From the NCBI GenBank assembly GCA_014529385.2, contig CM043946.1, positions 39,501,558-39,565,557 on the forward strand: 64,000 bases of DNA, written 5' to 3'. Numbering within the stretch: the first letter of the stretch is position 1; every line of letters starts with the position of its first letter. Origin of the DNA: Adiantum capillus-veneris (taxonomy: Eukaryota; Streptophyta; Polypodiopsida; Polypodiales; Pteridaceae). This document shows positions 49,500 to 59,857 of this stretch, piece by piece. The translations under genes were made by a program, and so were the position numbers. The notes beneath the pieces are model-generated. The model was given only the letters and a program-made list of their open reading frames with translations, was not told the origin of the DNA and did no database searches.

Positions 49500-50060
49500 T
49501 AGAGTATGATATCAGATGTTAGAGCTTTTTGCAAAACATGCAATATTTGCCAGAGAATGGGCAGATCCAATGCAATAGATATGACACCTCTAATCACCAT
49601 TCAACCCTCGTGAATAATCATCAACTAGGGTTTGGATTTCATGGGATCTTTTTAGAAAGTCACACCCAGGATGAACAAGTATATAGTCATGGCTACATGC
49701 TATGTCAGCAAATGGGTGGAGACTAAGGCACTTCCCAATAACACAACTAAGTCCACAACCTGGTTCTTGTATGAACATATCATATTTCAATATGGTTTTC
49801 CCATGGAGACAATTTCAAATCAAGGGAATCACTTCATAAATGAAACAATTGAGATTGTGATAGAAATATTTTCCTCGAGCATCAAAAGTCCACACCTTTT
49901 TATCCCAAATGCAATGGATGGGCTTAGACTAGCAACAGGACCTTCAAGACTACTTTGACTAAGATTATGCAAAAGGAACCTCACAACTAGGGTGAAAAAT
50001 TTCAGACAACACTTTGGGCATATAGAACAATGCATAAGATTACAACAAGAATGACACCTT
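49500..50060 (+). pseudogene. T integrase, broken
   Basis: CKTCNICQRMGRSNAIDMTP (CC of the zinc domain), then GLDFMGSF (first catalytic Asp), MNKYIVMATCYVSKWVETKA and FQYGFPMETISNQGNHFINE, where the expected second Asp of SDNG is Gln/Gly-altered (SNQG). This core matches the S integrase (YILVATDYVTKWAEAKA) and places T in the same broad Athila/Tat-like branch. Inactive. Confidence 0.75.
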
Positions 50061-53000
50061 TTAAAAAGGTGTGTGGTACTAATGGAATTTTTCATTGTCA
50101 GTTTAAGATTAGCAATAGAACATGATATGAATTATGACTCAACTATAAAAAAGAGATTAGATAAGTTCTCAAGCTAGATGAAATTAGACAGAGAGCAATG
50201 ATGGAACAGGAAGTGGTATAGCAACGAAGAAAACACTAGAATGACACCAAGAATTCAGAAAAGGAGATGTAGTTTTTCTATAACAATCAAAGCTAGGCCC
50301 AAAGAGACCCAATGTGAAGATAGCGTGGTCACGACCTTATGAGGTTGCCTGGGTGCTCTAATGGCATAGTCAGACTGAAGGACTTGTCTAGATTGATGTT
50401 GCTTGGTATCTATAAGGGGTCAAAAATTAAGTTATATTATTTAGCTCGCAGCGGAGCCTCCAATACATTTCCTTGAGGTAGTTGAATCGTCTAACTCTGG
50501 AAACTCTCCATTGGACTTATTTCTAGTAAGGTCTAAAGTGGTCAGAGTCACCCATACTATTCAACCAAATAATTATCTAAAGGTCACCAGAGTCCAGCCT
50601 TAAATGCTAGATATTCAGATGAGGTTTTAAGTCACAAATGGTCACTAGCAAGGCATTAATTTGAGTATCTGTTTGGGTATCCCATCACTAATCATTATAA
50701 GGAAGGGCCAATGCATGAATTCTGCATCAGTAATGACTATTGTTTCCCAAGGTGTGCAAAGAGTGGAGCATTCATGGCTAGAATTAGAATCACTATGTGA
50801 TGGGTGTACGGCCTTGAAACCATTCCATCACCTCCTGTGCACACAGATTCTACTGCCACAGAGTTTTTTCCTGCAACCACCATGTGCATAAGCACTCGTA
50901 TGCACGTGTGATTTCCATCACCAAGCTCTTCCAGTTAATTATCCTTGTTCATGCAAGCCATTTCGGAGATGGGAAAGCGTGGTGCCATCTCCTCCAAAGT
51001 GATGCACACTATTTTGGAATACCAATGATAGGCAATAGAAAAGATAACATAGGGCCTTGTAGAAGAATAGTCACAAAAAACAATCTCATATCAAGCCATA
51101 GGAAAGTATGCCTTCAAGGACAGCAAGAGGAAACTACTCCAGATTTGGGGTCTAATATATATCATGGAGGCATCAAAAATTCCAATCAACGTGGCCATCT
51201 TTGAGCTGGTGGTGGAAACATTTAGCATTGACACAACTACAATTATGATCAATGGTTGGAATATTCAATTAATGGCTGCTATAATTTCTCACATCTTTAG
51301 ACTACCTTCCAACCAAAATCCCAACCATGCACTAGTAATGTAATCAATAGTTTCTTAAATGAAAGACCCAAATCCAAAAAGAAGAGAAGGCCATGTGAAA
51401 AGGGGTTCCAGTATTAGCACTCAAATAGAAAGCGGCATACAAGTTGTTGAGGCAATCATCTCGAGAATAATCCAACCCATGTTGCTGAAAAACTATTTAG
51501 TATGCTACTAGCTAGTTGCATCACAGTACAGTCACACAAAGAACCAAAGTAAAGATCCAAAATCTCTTTAAAGAGTGGTATGTATGGCAATACTTTTATT
51601 GGATCACATGCACGGTGCACCTGACCATGTAAATGTAAAAAATGTCAATTTGAGATTAGCATGACCAGAAGGCTAGAAAAGCCAAATGATGGCCATGACA
51701 ACAACCAAGGAACCCATTGAATTAGCAACCTAGACAACTAAGAAGCATGCTCTTGAGCAAAGTGCAACAAAAGCATATGAAAAGGCTTTCAAAAAACCAA
51801 GATTGACAAAAGAATCATGGGATCAACTTAGCACCAAAACCAAGAAGATAGCAGGAGCATCGGGGGAAGAAAAAGTCTAAAGTATCCACTACACAAACAG
51901 TAGGAACCTCTGTAGCTACAACTATACTACTACCAAATCCTACCCTGGACACTACTATTGACTTACACAAACGTCAAAACTAGACAATTGAATAAGCGAA
52001 AACATATAAACAAGCTACCACTATAGCAGGGCACCATAGTCACCACAACCCTAGTACAACGCTCTATAGATGGGCCTCACGCTTTGCAAAAGAATAGACT
52101 AGCGGGCAATATGGTCATTGACACGTCCAAATGAATGGTGGTACCATACAATGACCCAATTGTTAGATATGAAACTATTAATAGTATTGTATGGTTGTGT
52201 ATCCACTATCTAGAGTGGGTGGAACACCATTGTCAGTGCTCTAGGACAAACGATGGAGACTCAGATGAGTATGCAAAGTTCTAAAATAGCTAGACTCCAC
52301 AAACAAAAAGCGATCAAAGGTTGACAAATATGAAATTAAAAGAGATTCCAATTGATGAGGAATATGAAAGAGAGTAGCATACCAAAACAATGAAAGAATT
52401 ACAATAGCAGAGTGAACAAATGAAGCTACTCAACTCCAACTTGAATGTTGAAAAGTGAAAACTCATCAAAGAGCTCACATAGCACAAGTTATTGTTGTTG
52501 GACCAAAAACACACGCAAGCAACTAACAAAAGTTTGAAAGCAATACACAGTGTGCTAAAGTGGGCATAAAGGACGAGTATCTTTACTAGTAGCTAGTTGA
52601 CATAATTGATTCTTAGGAAAACCTTACCCTCAACCTGGAAGAATTACAAAATTTGGTAGCAACCATAAAGGAAGATCTAGAGGACAAGAGCTCCACATTC
52701 ACTAGTGCCTTGGTCAAGGCACATTTGGAACACGTGAGAGCAAGCCAGATAAAGATGAAGAGGATGATTATGAAAAGGATGAACACCATGATGACGGCAC
52801 CATCGATGGTGACCCAACGTCGAAGAAGGATGATGATGGCCCATTCAATGCTCCAATTTCAAGACACGGAGAGGGTCAGGTTAGTCAGACACCTAATAAA
52901 TCCTAAGCCCAACCTAACTAGACCCCCCCATACACCACTAACTTAGGGGCCAGGAAAACCAACCTCCAAACCAACAAAATGAAGACAAGCAACAACAAAT

Positions 53001-54278
53001 GGTTCTCACACGAAGAGACAAGGAGAAATCCATCGAGGAGGATCTAGACTCATATCACAATTTAGATTTTTCAACTCAATGTCCGAGTCTGATGATCAAA
53101 AGCCTAAGAAGAGAAAAAACAAGTTCAAATCCAAACATATCTTCAAGATGATAACGTCTATTTGAATGTAAAACAATATTAGATGTTGTATGTGGAGGCC
53201 AAAAGGATGATAAAGCAATGGAGGCTATAAATTGCCCACAAATAGTAGACCTACAGTTTACCCTTGCACCCAATTGTAGTATAGGTAGTTGAGGACATCC
53301 AAAATAAATTCAAAGGGCTCTACTAATGATGCAAATTGCTAGGAAAATCTTACACCACCAAGTAGTTGCCTTATCAAAGAAAAATGAATCCAATAGCCAA
53401 GGACACCTCTTAGAATGAACATCAGAGAACAAGACCAACCATTAAAAAGTTTATTTCATCTAGTGAGGATTCCTTGAAAAACGATGCACCAGGAAATCCA
53501 AATAATGATGACCTACATTGAGGCCGTGCCAGACTCCCCAATCCTGATGTATACACTCCCAATGAAAGAAGATGACCAACCAAAGTTCTATTTACTCTTA
53601 TACCCAAGTTACAATAAATTTGTTGATCATATGAAATATATCCAATGAGTGGATTAGATAAGAGAATAGTACAAACATAGCAAGACCCTATGGGTGATCT
53701 AGAAAACCGTCCTCAACAACACTAAACAAAAAAGTTTTGTTACAGAGCTCAAGGATGATTTGATCAATTTAAGAGGCATGATGACTCAATGGTAACCAGA
53801 AATCGTTCTTCTAATCAAATATACAAATGAGGTGATGTGCAACTGTCTGTCGAGGCCTCAAAGATTCCAAAAAAGGAACTTGCTGACAAAGCTAGCTCTA
53901 AATCCCAATTGAGGGAAATGATTGATGTCTTTTTCAAGGCCAAAATTAAAGCTAATCAGCCAGATCCAGCTGGATGGATCCACACGGTGTCCATTTGTCA
54001 TAATTTGGCAAGGGCAAGAAATCTTTATATGACCCTGACACGAAGACCTGGCATGCACTCACACCTTATGAGGTGGAGATGCTCTTTGGAATAAGGGAGC
54101 AATTGGAGCAAGAGGCTACATACCAAATCATCTAGAGCTATTCGACCACTGGTTCAAGAAGTACAACAACCTGAAAAGAAGAAATCCTAGATGAGAAGAA
54201 AGCAAAGCGCAAAATATGAAAACCCACATGTTTGGACTTTTGGAATATACCAAATAAAATACAAGAAAGCGGAGGAGG

Positions 54279-54715
54279 ATGTAGTGGGTGGGAATCTGTC
54301 CTTGGAGATAGCACAAGAATCATGTCGATGAGTTTCCTGGTAGAATTTACCAGCAATTCCCAGACCTTGGATGACTGTGTAACCAATCATATACCAATAT
54401 GAGCACCTTTAAATAGGACTCATAACTTCCATTTTAGGGGTATGTTGGTGAGTCAATCTATCAATAGATTGGAACTCTTCTATCTATTGTAACTAATACC
54501 TATACGCTTTATAAAACTACTGAGCACTAAGTGTTGTACCAATTGTACTTCCATAATTGTTACTTTTGAACCAATTTATGAATCTAAATTCCTGCTTTTT
54601 TGTACGGTCTTTATGAAGTCTGATTCTGTTCATCTAATCTAGCATGACATTTAGTATTTGACTCTCAAATTCTAGCCCTGGAATAGTTATCAAGTGACCA
54701 CCTCATTCCATGACT
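54279..54715 (+). repeat. T 3' LTR, decayed
   Basis: TGTAGTGGGTGGG after a purine-rich GCGGAGGAGGA. The interior part 54560-54680 resembles 44450-44620 in the same orientation. The end is approximate. Confidence 0.55.
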
Positions 54716-55129
54716 AAAAATGGACTATTATGCATATGCACAACCAATGTGACCACCTGACCATACTAAGATGCCACCACCTGGTGATGACATATCTCCA
54801 ACACCTCCTCTTTGGTGCTAGATCGGTGGTCCAACTCCACAACGATGAAGTAGAAAAACGAGTCAAGGTCGAGGTAGAGGCTCGATAAGAAGATATGCAA
54901 GATTGTTGATGGTGGGATAATGCTCCAACATGATACAATAGTCCTCAATGCAATTTCAAACAAAGTGGTGATGAAAAGAAATGTGTTTAGTTCAACCACA
55001 AAGAATAGGATTACGTGCTTAAGCAATACCAATTTGAAAATCTATATGTAGTGGTAGGAGATGTAGGTGCAATGGCAAATGATCCATACAGTAAGGGTTT
55101 ATTCCTCAAGAATATCCTCCTTTAAAAAT

Positions 55130-55310
55130 ACAAGTGATAAATCCTCCAAACTATCGTTGTCCTTAATAGAAGACATCTTAGTTGTCATGGCCTCTCTCCA
55201 ATGAGAGAGACATAACCTCCTTTACATAATCTCATTCATCCACCTATGACATCAAAGCATAATTCTGATGCACAAGAGTTTGGGAGTTGAGATGTGGTAC
55301 TTTGCAAGAG
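55130..55310 (-). pseudogene. Possible copia RT N-terminal remnant
   Basis: The minus strand reads, with frame changes, NYALMS, DYVKEVMSL and HWREAMTTKMSSIKDNDSLE DL, which resembles the start of copia RT (WREAM..EM.SI..NDTWEL). Short and decayed. The remainder of 54716-55802 shows nothing I can name. Confidence 0.35.
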
Positions 55311-55802
55311 GGTGCATGACTATTATTTGTTGTATCAATCTATGAGTAACACATGACACCTTCCTTGTTGTGCACTTTATTCTCACAACTACAGTGTCAT
55401 TCCCTTTGCTAGCAATGACTGCATATATTCACAATTAACATGTATTATGCCCAATGTTTTTCATTGACGTCTACTCAAGTCGATGTGTCCAAAAAGGAAA
55501 TGAGAGGAAATAGAATTTGGATTTGATTTTATGATAGTGCATTGAGAGTTGATATGATTATTATGATCACATGGTATGGTGTTAGCATCCATAATAACAT
55601 TGAGATATAATAGGAGGGATGCCGATTATGGTGAGAGTCCTCGTCTTTCATCACTTGCCTCTTTTCATATGTGTATAAAGGCAAAAAAAGGCCTTTTCAC
55701 TTAACAAAACCACAATTTTAGGTTATCAAGCTAAACATAGCTAAAATGAAGGAGCATCATCTTCTAGAAAAAGTTCATGGAGTTTTTTAGGTGATAGAAG
55801 AA

Positions 55803-56384
55803 TGAAATATCCCCTGTCAAGGCTAGGGACTTGCTACGCGCCGTGTGCGAGCCACAAAGGCTCCTAGCACACAATCATACAACAGACAAGCTCACAAGGA
55901 AGAACGGTGTGTCACTCACCTTCCTGCGTAGTTGCGAATGAAGGATTCCAGCGCCGTGAAGAAGAGGGAGACGTCGCTACGCCGCGCTCAACCGCCTCGC
56001 CGCCGTTGTGCCGTGGCAACGCTCGATCACACACACACTCTCACACTCTCTCTCTCTCTCTCTCTCTCTCACACGCACACACACAAGGAGATGGTGAAGG
56101 AGAAGGTGGAGATGGAGCAAGAGCAGCTTCTATTGCACAACGAGAGAATGACTCAATTTTAGGTTTAATTGGCTTTTATGTGAGCTCACCCCATTCACAC
56201 TTGGGCGCCCATGCTTAGCCAACTAACCCTAGCATGTTCGTGTTAGAGTGCGCCTCTCATCGGCGATCACTCTACCTTTCCCTATTGGACCGACAAGCCC
56301 GATGCCTGACTCTACTTAAATAAATAATACGGTTACAATGTCCGTCGTAGGCGATAGGGTGTCCGTGAGCCACGAGGGTTAACA
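55803..56384 (-). repeat. S 3' LTR (582 bp)
   Basis: The minus strand begins TGTTAACCCTCGTGG (56384) directly after the PPT and ends at 55803 with GATATTTCA. It contains a CT/CA microsatellite at 56028-56085. The interior 56397-57599 is non-coding 3' leader of the element with T-rich stretches. Confidence 0.75.
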
Positions 56385-57599
56385 TTGCCCCCCTTCCTGA
56401 TGTAGATTCTGTCCTCGGAAGCTATTGAGTTGAAGATTGGTATGTCCATGTTGTAGAGCATCTAGATTTGAATCTGCAAGGCAAAGTCACTGTTTTAGCA
56501 AGCGGAATTATATTGCCATAAATCATGAGGGGAATGTAAAGTACATGTGGAAATGAGTAAATGCAAGATTTATGAAATGTTAGACTGCCATTAAGGACAA
56601 ATAAATTGCACTTTGAGTAAATTAATTAATCAAGAGTTTTGAGCTTATGGGTGAGTCTATCAATTAGTTAGCTATGACTAAGATTAAAACAACTACTCTA
56701 GTACTAGCTAAGCTAAGAAGATTATCTAAATGCAAGATTCCCTAATTATGCTTTTCAGCTTTGATTAGCCAACTCGCTCTCACAACTGCAAACAAAAGCT
56801 TGAAATGTTAACTGTAAGCTCAATGGAAGTCTTTTAATTTTTCTTTTTTTTTTAATACTTTTTTAGTTTGGGTCACAATCATGTGACGTGTGTGCTTATT
56901 TTGTATGTCAGGGGTTTTTTGCTTCTCAAGGAAAAGTGCCCACACTGGGAACCTCTAGGGCTCTAGTACCATAGACAATACATGTGAGTGAAGTACCAAT
57001 TCAAGCCAGGATTTCTCTTCCAACGTAAGATTTTTTATTTGTGGCACTTATGTTTTTTTTTTTGCTTCCATTTCTTTGGTATTCGCACTAGTGTTTTTTG
57101 TTGTTTAAGTGAGCAAGCTTTCTCTGCCTAAAACATTCCTAAGGTCTCAAATACTCGGATAATTTTATTAGCTAGGCCTAGTGGTCAAGTAAATGAGTTA
57201 ACCTGAAGTCACGGTCTCCTAATCTCCAGGCTCATCCATAAGATTAAACTGGAGTTCAATCAACTTAAGCAAAGACAAATTTATACATCTATAATGGCAG
57301 ATAACAATCATAACTATTGCACTCAAACAAAGCATGAAAAATCATTATTAGCAATTACACATATCCACCAACATGAATCATGGAAAGTAGTACACCTGGA
57401 GGTATGGAGTGGCTCATTTCGTTGAAGCAGATGTCCTCAGCCATGTGGATGGAGATCCATATAAGTCCTACCTAACACATCCAAAAACAGGCACTATACC
57501 TCTAGGAGGCATGTCAGTGTGAAAAATTAAAACTCCTAAAAAACAAACTCAAAACACAATCTAGACCCCTAACCTACCTATCTGTCACCCCTTTTAGAA

Positions 57600-58022
57600 T
57601 CAAGGAAAGAGGATATTATATAAACCGGGTGGCCACCCTAAGGCTAGGCCTCTATCCTCATCATCTAGATAAATAAAATCGTTGTCCGTGAGGCCATAGT
57701 CTTCCTCGGTCTCTATTAGTTCCTCTTCATCATCCTCTTGTGCAAGCATGCTAATCAAGAACCTCGCGATGCGTGGATACTCATCTTGTGCAAAAGAATA
57801 AGCATGTGCCACTGGAGACACATTCGCTACTGGGTAGGGATCACTAGTTAGCCATAGACGTATCAGCCATTCTAACTCCTCAAAATTTCTCTCACATGCA
57901 AGGCTCTCTATCAAATCCCATTCGCAAGAAAGTATAGGGTAGCATACGTAGAACACTTGAGGAAAAGACAAAGGGTACCTTTCATAAAAAATAGAAGTGC
58001 ATGCCTCTGGTGAAGTAGCCAT
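57600..58022 (-). CDS. S downstream ORF of unknown function (140 residues, acidic C-terminus)
   Basis: Open from ATG at 58022 to a stop at 57600. The N-terminal half is aromatic and hydrophobic (SIFYERYPLSFPQVFYVCYP, ELEWLIRLWLTSDPYP). The C-terminal part is strongly acidic (QEDDEEELIETEEDYGLTDN then FIYLDDEDRG). No signal peptide or zinc motif is seen, and there is no convincing membrane segment. I do not recognise it. It lies between the W(V/I)PK ORF and the PPT, where Athila-type elements may carry an env-like or accessory gene; nothing here resembles an envelope. It could also be captured or fortuitous. Confidence 0.55.
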   Translation of the reverse strand: MATSPEACTSIFYERYPLSFPQVFYVCYPILSCEWDLIESLACERNFEELEWLIRLWLTSDPYPVANVSPVAHAYSFAQDEYPRIARFLISMLAQEDDEEELIETEEDYGLTDNDFIYLDDEDRGLALGWPPGLYNILFP

Positions 58023-58299
58023 TTTTAATACAAATAGATTTGGTTAGGCCTTTAAAACATAAGAGTTGTTTTTGTGTGTTGCTTGAATTGACACGGTGAA
58101 TTTGGACTTATATGTAAGATCTGATAGGGTGCTCTCTCGTTGCTAGTCGCTCTTGCTCTTTACTATTTTTGTTTTTTGTGAGTATAAGGCTATATATATA
58201 CATTCCCTAAGATTGGAATTGAGAGGTCAGGGAGGAAGGTTGAGAGGGGAGCGAGTGAATGATTGATGTTAGCAAACACTCCCCCCTTCCTTGGGTAGA

Positions 58300-59160
58300 T
58301 CATACCTTTTGGAATGAGGTCGTCACCTTTTGAAACCAATTGTTCCAAGTTGTTATGGGTGAAGGCTTTAACCAATAGTTTTCGACCGCCCTATGCGTTT
58401 CATCTAGTTGCAAGGGTGGTAAGGTACTCTCCCATGATTTTATTTGCAACATTGTTGTAGGTGGTGAACTTACCCCGGGAGGTGCAAACTCTTTAGTGCT
58501 TGTACTGATATGTACAGTGGTGGGTGGAGGTTGTGTCGAAGCTTCTATTTGCGTATAGGAACTACATGAAGAGCAAGAAGCTTCATTTGATTTCCCTGTT
58601 CCTGAGCTAGGTGGAACAAATCGTTCTTTCTTTGGTACCCAAACTAGCTCTAGAGCGGGTGTGTAACATTCCATGATTTTTTCCTTTCCGCGATTTTCAA
58701 TTTGTTTTGGAGCCACAGGATTGGGTTTACATGGGTCAGGTGACAGGTAAGAGTACACTTTACGTTTGGGCACCCAGATTTGATCATTTCCTTCATAGTA
58801 TCCTTGGGCTTCCAATAGTCGTTTAGGAATCCAACGCAACGTTTCTTTACATTTCTTGGAGTGAGTGGGACGGTTCTTACGAGGTTTCCATTTTTTTGCA
58901 TCAACCATGCTCACTACAGAAGCTTTAGGGACCCACTTGTATGTTTTCTCTGTTATATTAGGATGGTTCTTGTGTGTCTCAAGCTTTCTTTCAACTACAT
59001 CAGTTGAAGCTCTAGAGAGTTGGGCTATGGGGACGTATGGTTCAACCTCCTGGACATGCAATGTCTTGGGTTTTATTTCCTTAGGCAATATCTCAGGGAC
59101 TATGGCTTGAGTGGTAGGGCTAAGAGTTGGTTTTGCGTTGTAACACCTCCAGTCCCCCAA
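58300..59160 (-). pseudogene. S 3' ORF with four W(V/I)PK repeats
   Basis: Residue numbers are from 59160. WVPK at 76-79, WIPK at 110-113, WVPK at 129-132 and 174-177, each after a basic stretch, plus a related WKPR at 91-94. A serine/threonine/proline-rich tail follows (SSGTGKSNEASCSSCSS). The function is unknown; repeated aromatic-basic motifs suggest nucleic-acid or protein binding. The first 12 or so residues overlap the end of the second protease domain in another frame, so the two were probably one protein before a frameshift near 59130. Confidence 0.6.
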
Positions 59161-59513
59161 TCAATAGTGCATTTGGTGGCTATCATCCACGTGCGGCCTA
59201 GGTTTATATTACCCTCCATAGTTCCAATAGGCATGAACAAAAAGTCTTGAGCTACAATTCCATTGTCATAACTGACAGAAGTGTGCCAGATTCCAAAAAC
59301 CTTAGTTTTTTTCTTGTTGACACCCTTGACTTGGATAATACTCTCAGATAGAGGTGGCTTCCCTAACTGACACCACACCCCATAGGATAGCAAATTATAT
59401 TTAGCACCCGTGTCCAATAAGGCGTTATATAGCACTTTTCCATAGGCACTATTTAACTCAATAGGGTATCGTAGAGGTGTGTCAGAGTCCAACCCATCCT
59501 CTTCGATTTCCAC
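59100..59513 (-). pseudogene. S second retropepsin-like domain, downstream of integrase
   Basis: Residue numbers are from 59513. YNALLDTGAKYNLLSYGVW contains the canonical catalytic triplet D34-T35-G36 in a hydrophobic strand. A flap-like segment and then INLGRTWMIATKCTIDWG (103-120) matches the ILGRPWM strand that closes retropepsins. Together these are the two halves of a retroviral-type aspartic protease. The position is odd because Ty3/gypsy protease normally lies between gag and RT, where this element already has one (63437-63886). Frameshifts separate it from integrase upstream and the W(V/I)PK ORF downstream. Confidence 0.7.
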
Positions 59514-59857
59514 GTGGAATGTGCATTTGTGACTCCAAGGTTAGCCTCTCGTTTTTGTCTTATACGTTGTTGTCGCTCCTTAGCCTCAGCTTGAGCTTGT
59601 ATCTTGTTTAACTCGGTTTGTGCTTTGGCGGCCTTCTTTTGATGAATGGCCCGTAGTTCTTCTTGGCTTAAAGGATCATAATATCTTTTGAATTTACTCC
59701 CATTGAGGAATCCAATGGTTTCAACTCCATCAAGAGTTTCCACACGAAGGGTACCTTGTGGGGTAATTTCACATACTCTATATGGTCCTTTACCAGCATA
59801 TTTCAACTTTTTCTTCTCTTTACGTACTCCATACATAAGGACTTTATCACCAACCAC
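59453..59857 (-). pseudogene. S integrase C-terminal GPY/F region and linker
   Basis: KKKLKYAGKGPYRVCEITPQ followed by DGVETIGFLNGSKFKRYY is the GPY/F module that ends Ty3/gypsy integrases. A long basic/charged helix follows (ALA-, LYS- and GLN-rich, RAIHQKKAAKAQTELNKIQA). It continues the main pol after a one-base frameshift at about 59860. Confidence 0.82.

Larger units (their letters stand above)
44440..54715 (+). mobile_element. T: old, decayed Ty3/gypsy element
   Basis: Plus-strand order gag (44991-45790, with a zinc-knuckle piece at 46195-46240), protease (47173-47379), RT (48240-48720), RNase H (48850-49100), integrase (49500-50060). Similar LTR pieces lie at both ends: TTTTGAACCAGTTTATGAACC near 44454 and TTTTGAACCAATTTATGAATC near 54564, each followed by matching TCTGATTCTGTTCATCTAATC-type sequence. 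The right LTR probably starts at 54279 (TGTAGTGGGTGGG after GGAGGAGGA). Many stops and frameshifts. 50450-54278, after integrase, is 3.8 kb with no domain I can identify. Confidence 0.78.

Noticed and set aside
55907-56218. Ser/His/Thr repeat ORFs near 56 kb
   Set aside because: They are translations of the CT/CA microsatellite in the S 3' LTR.
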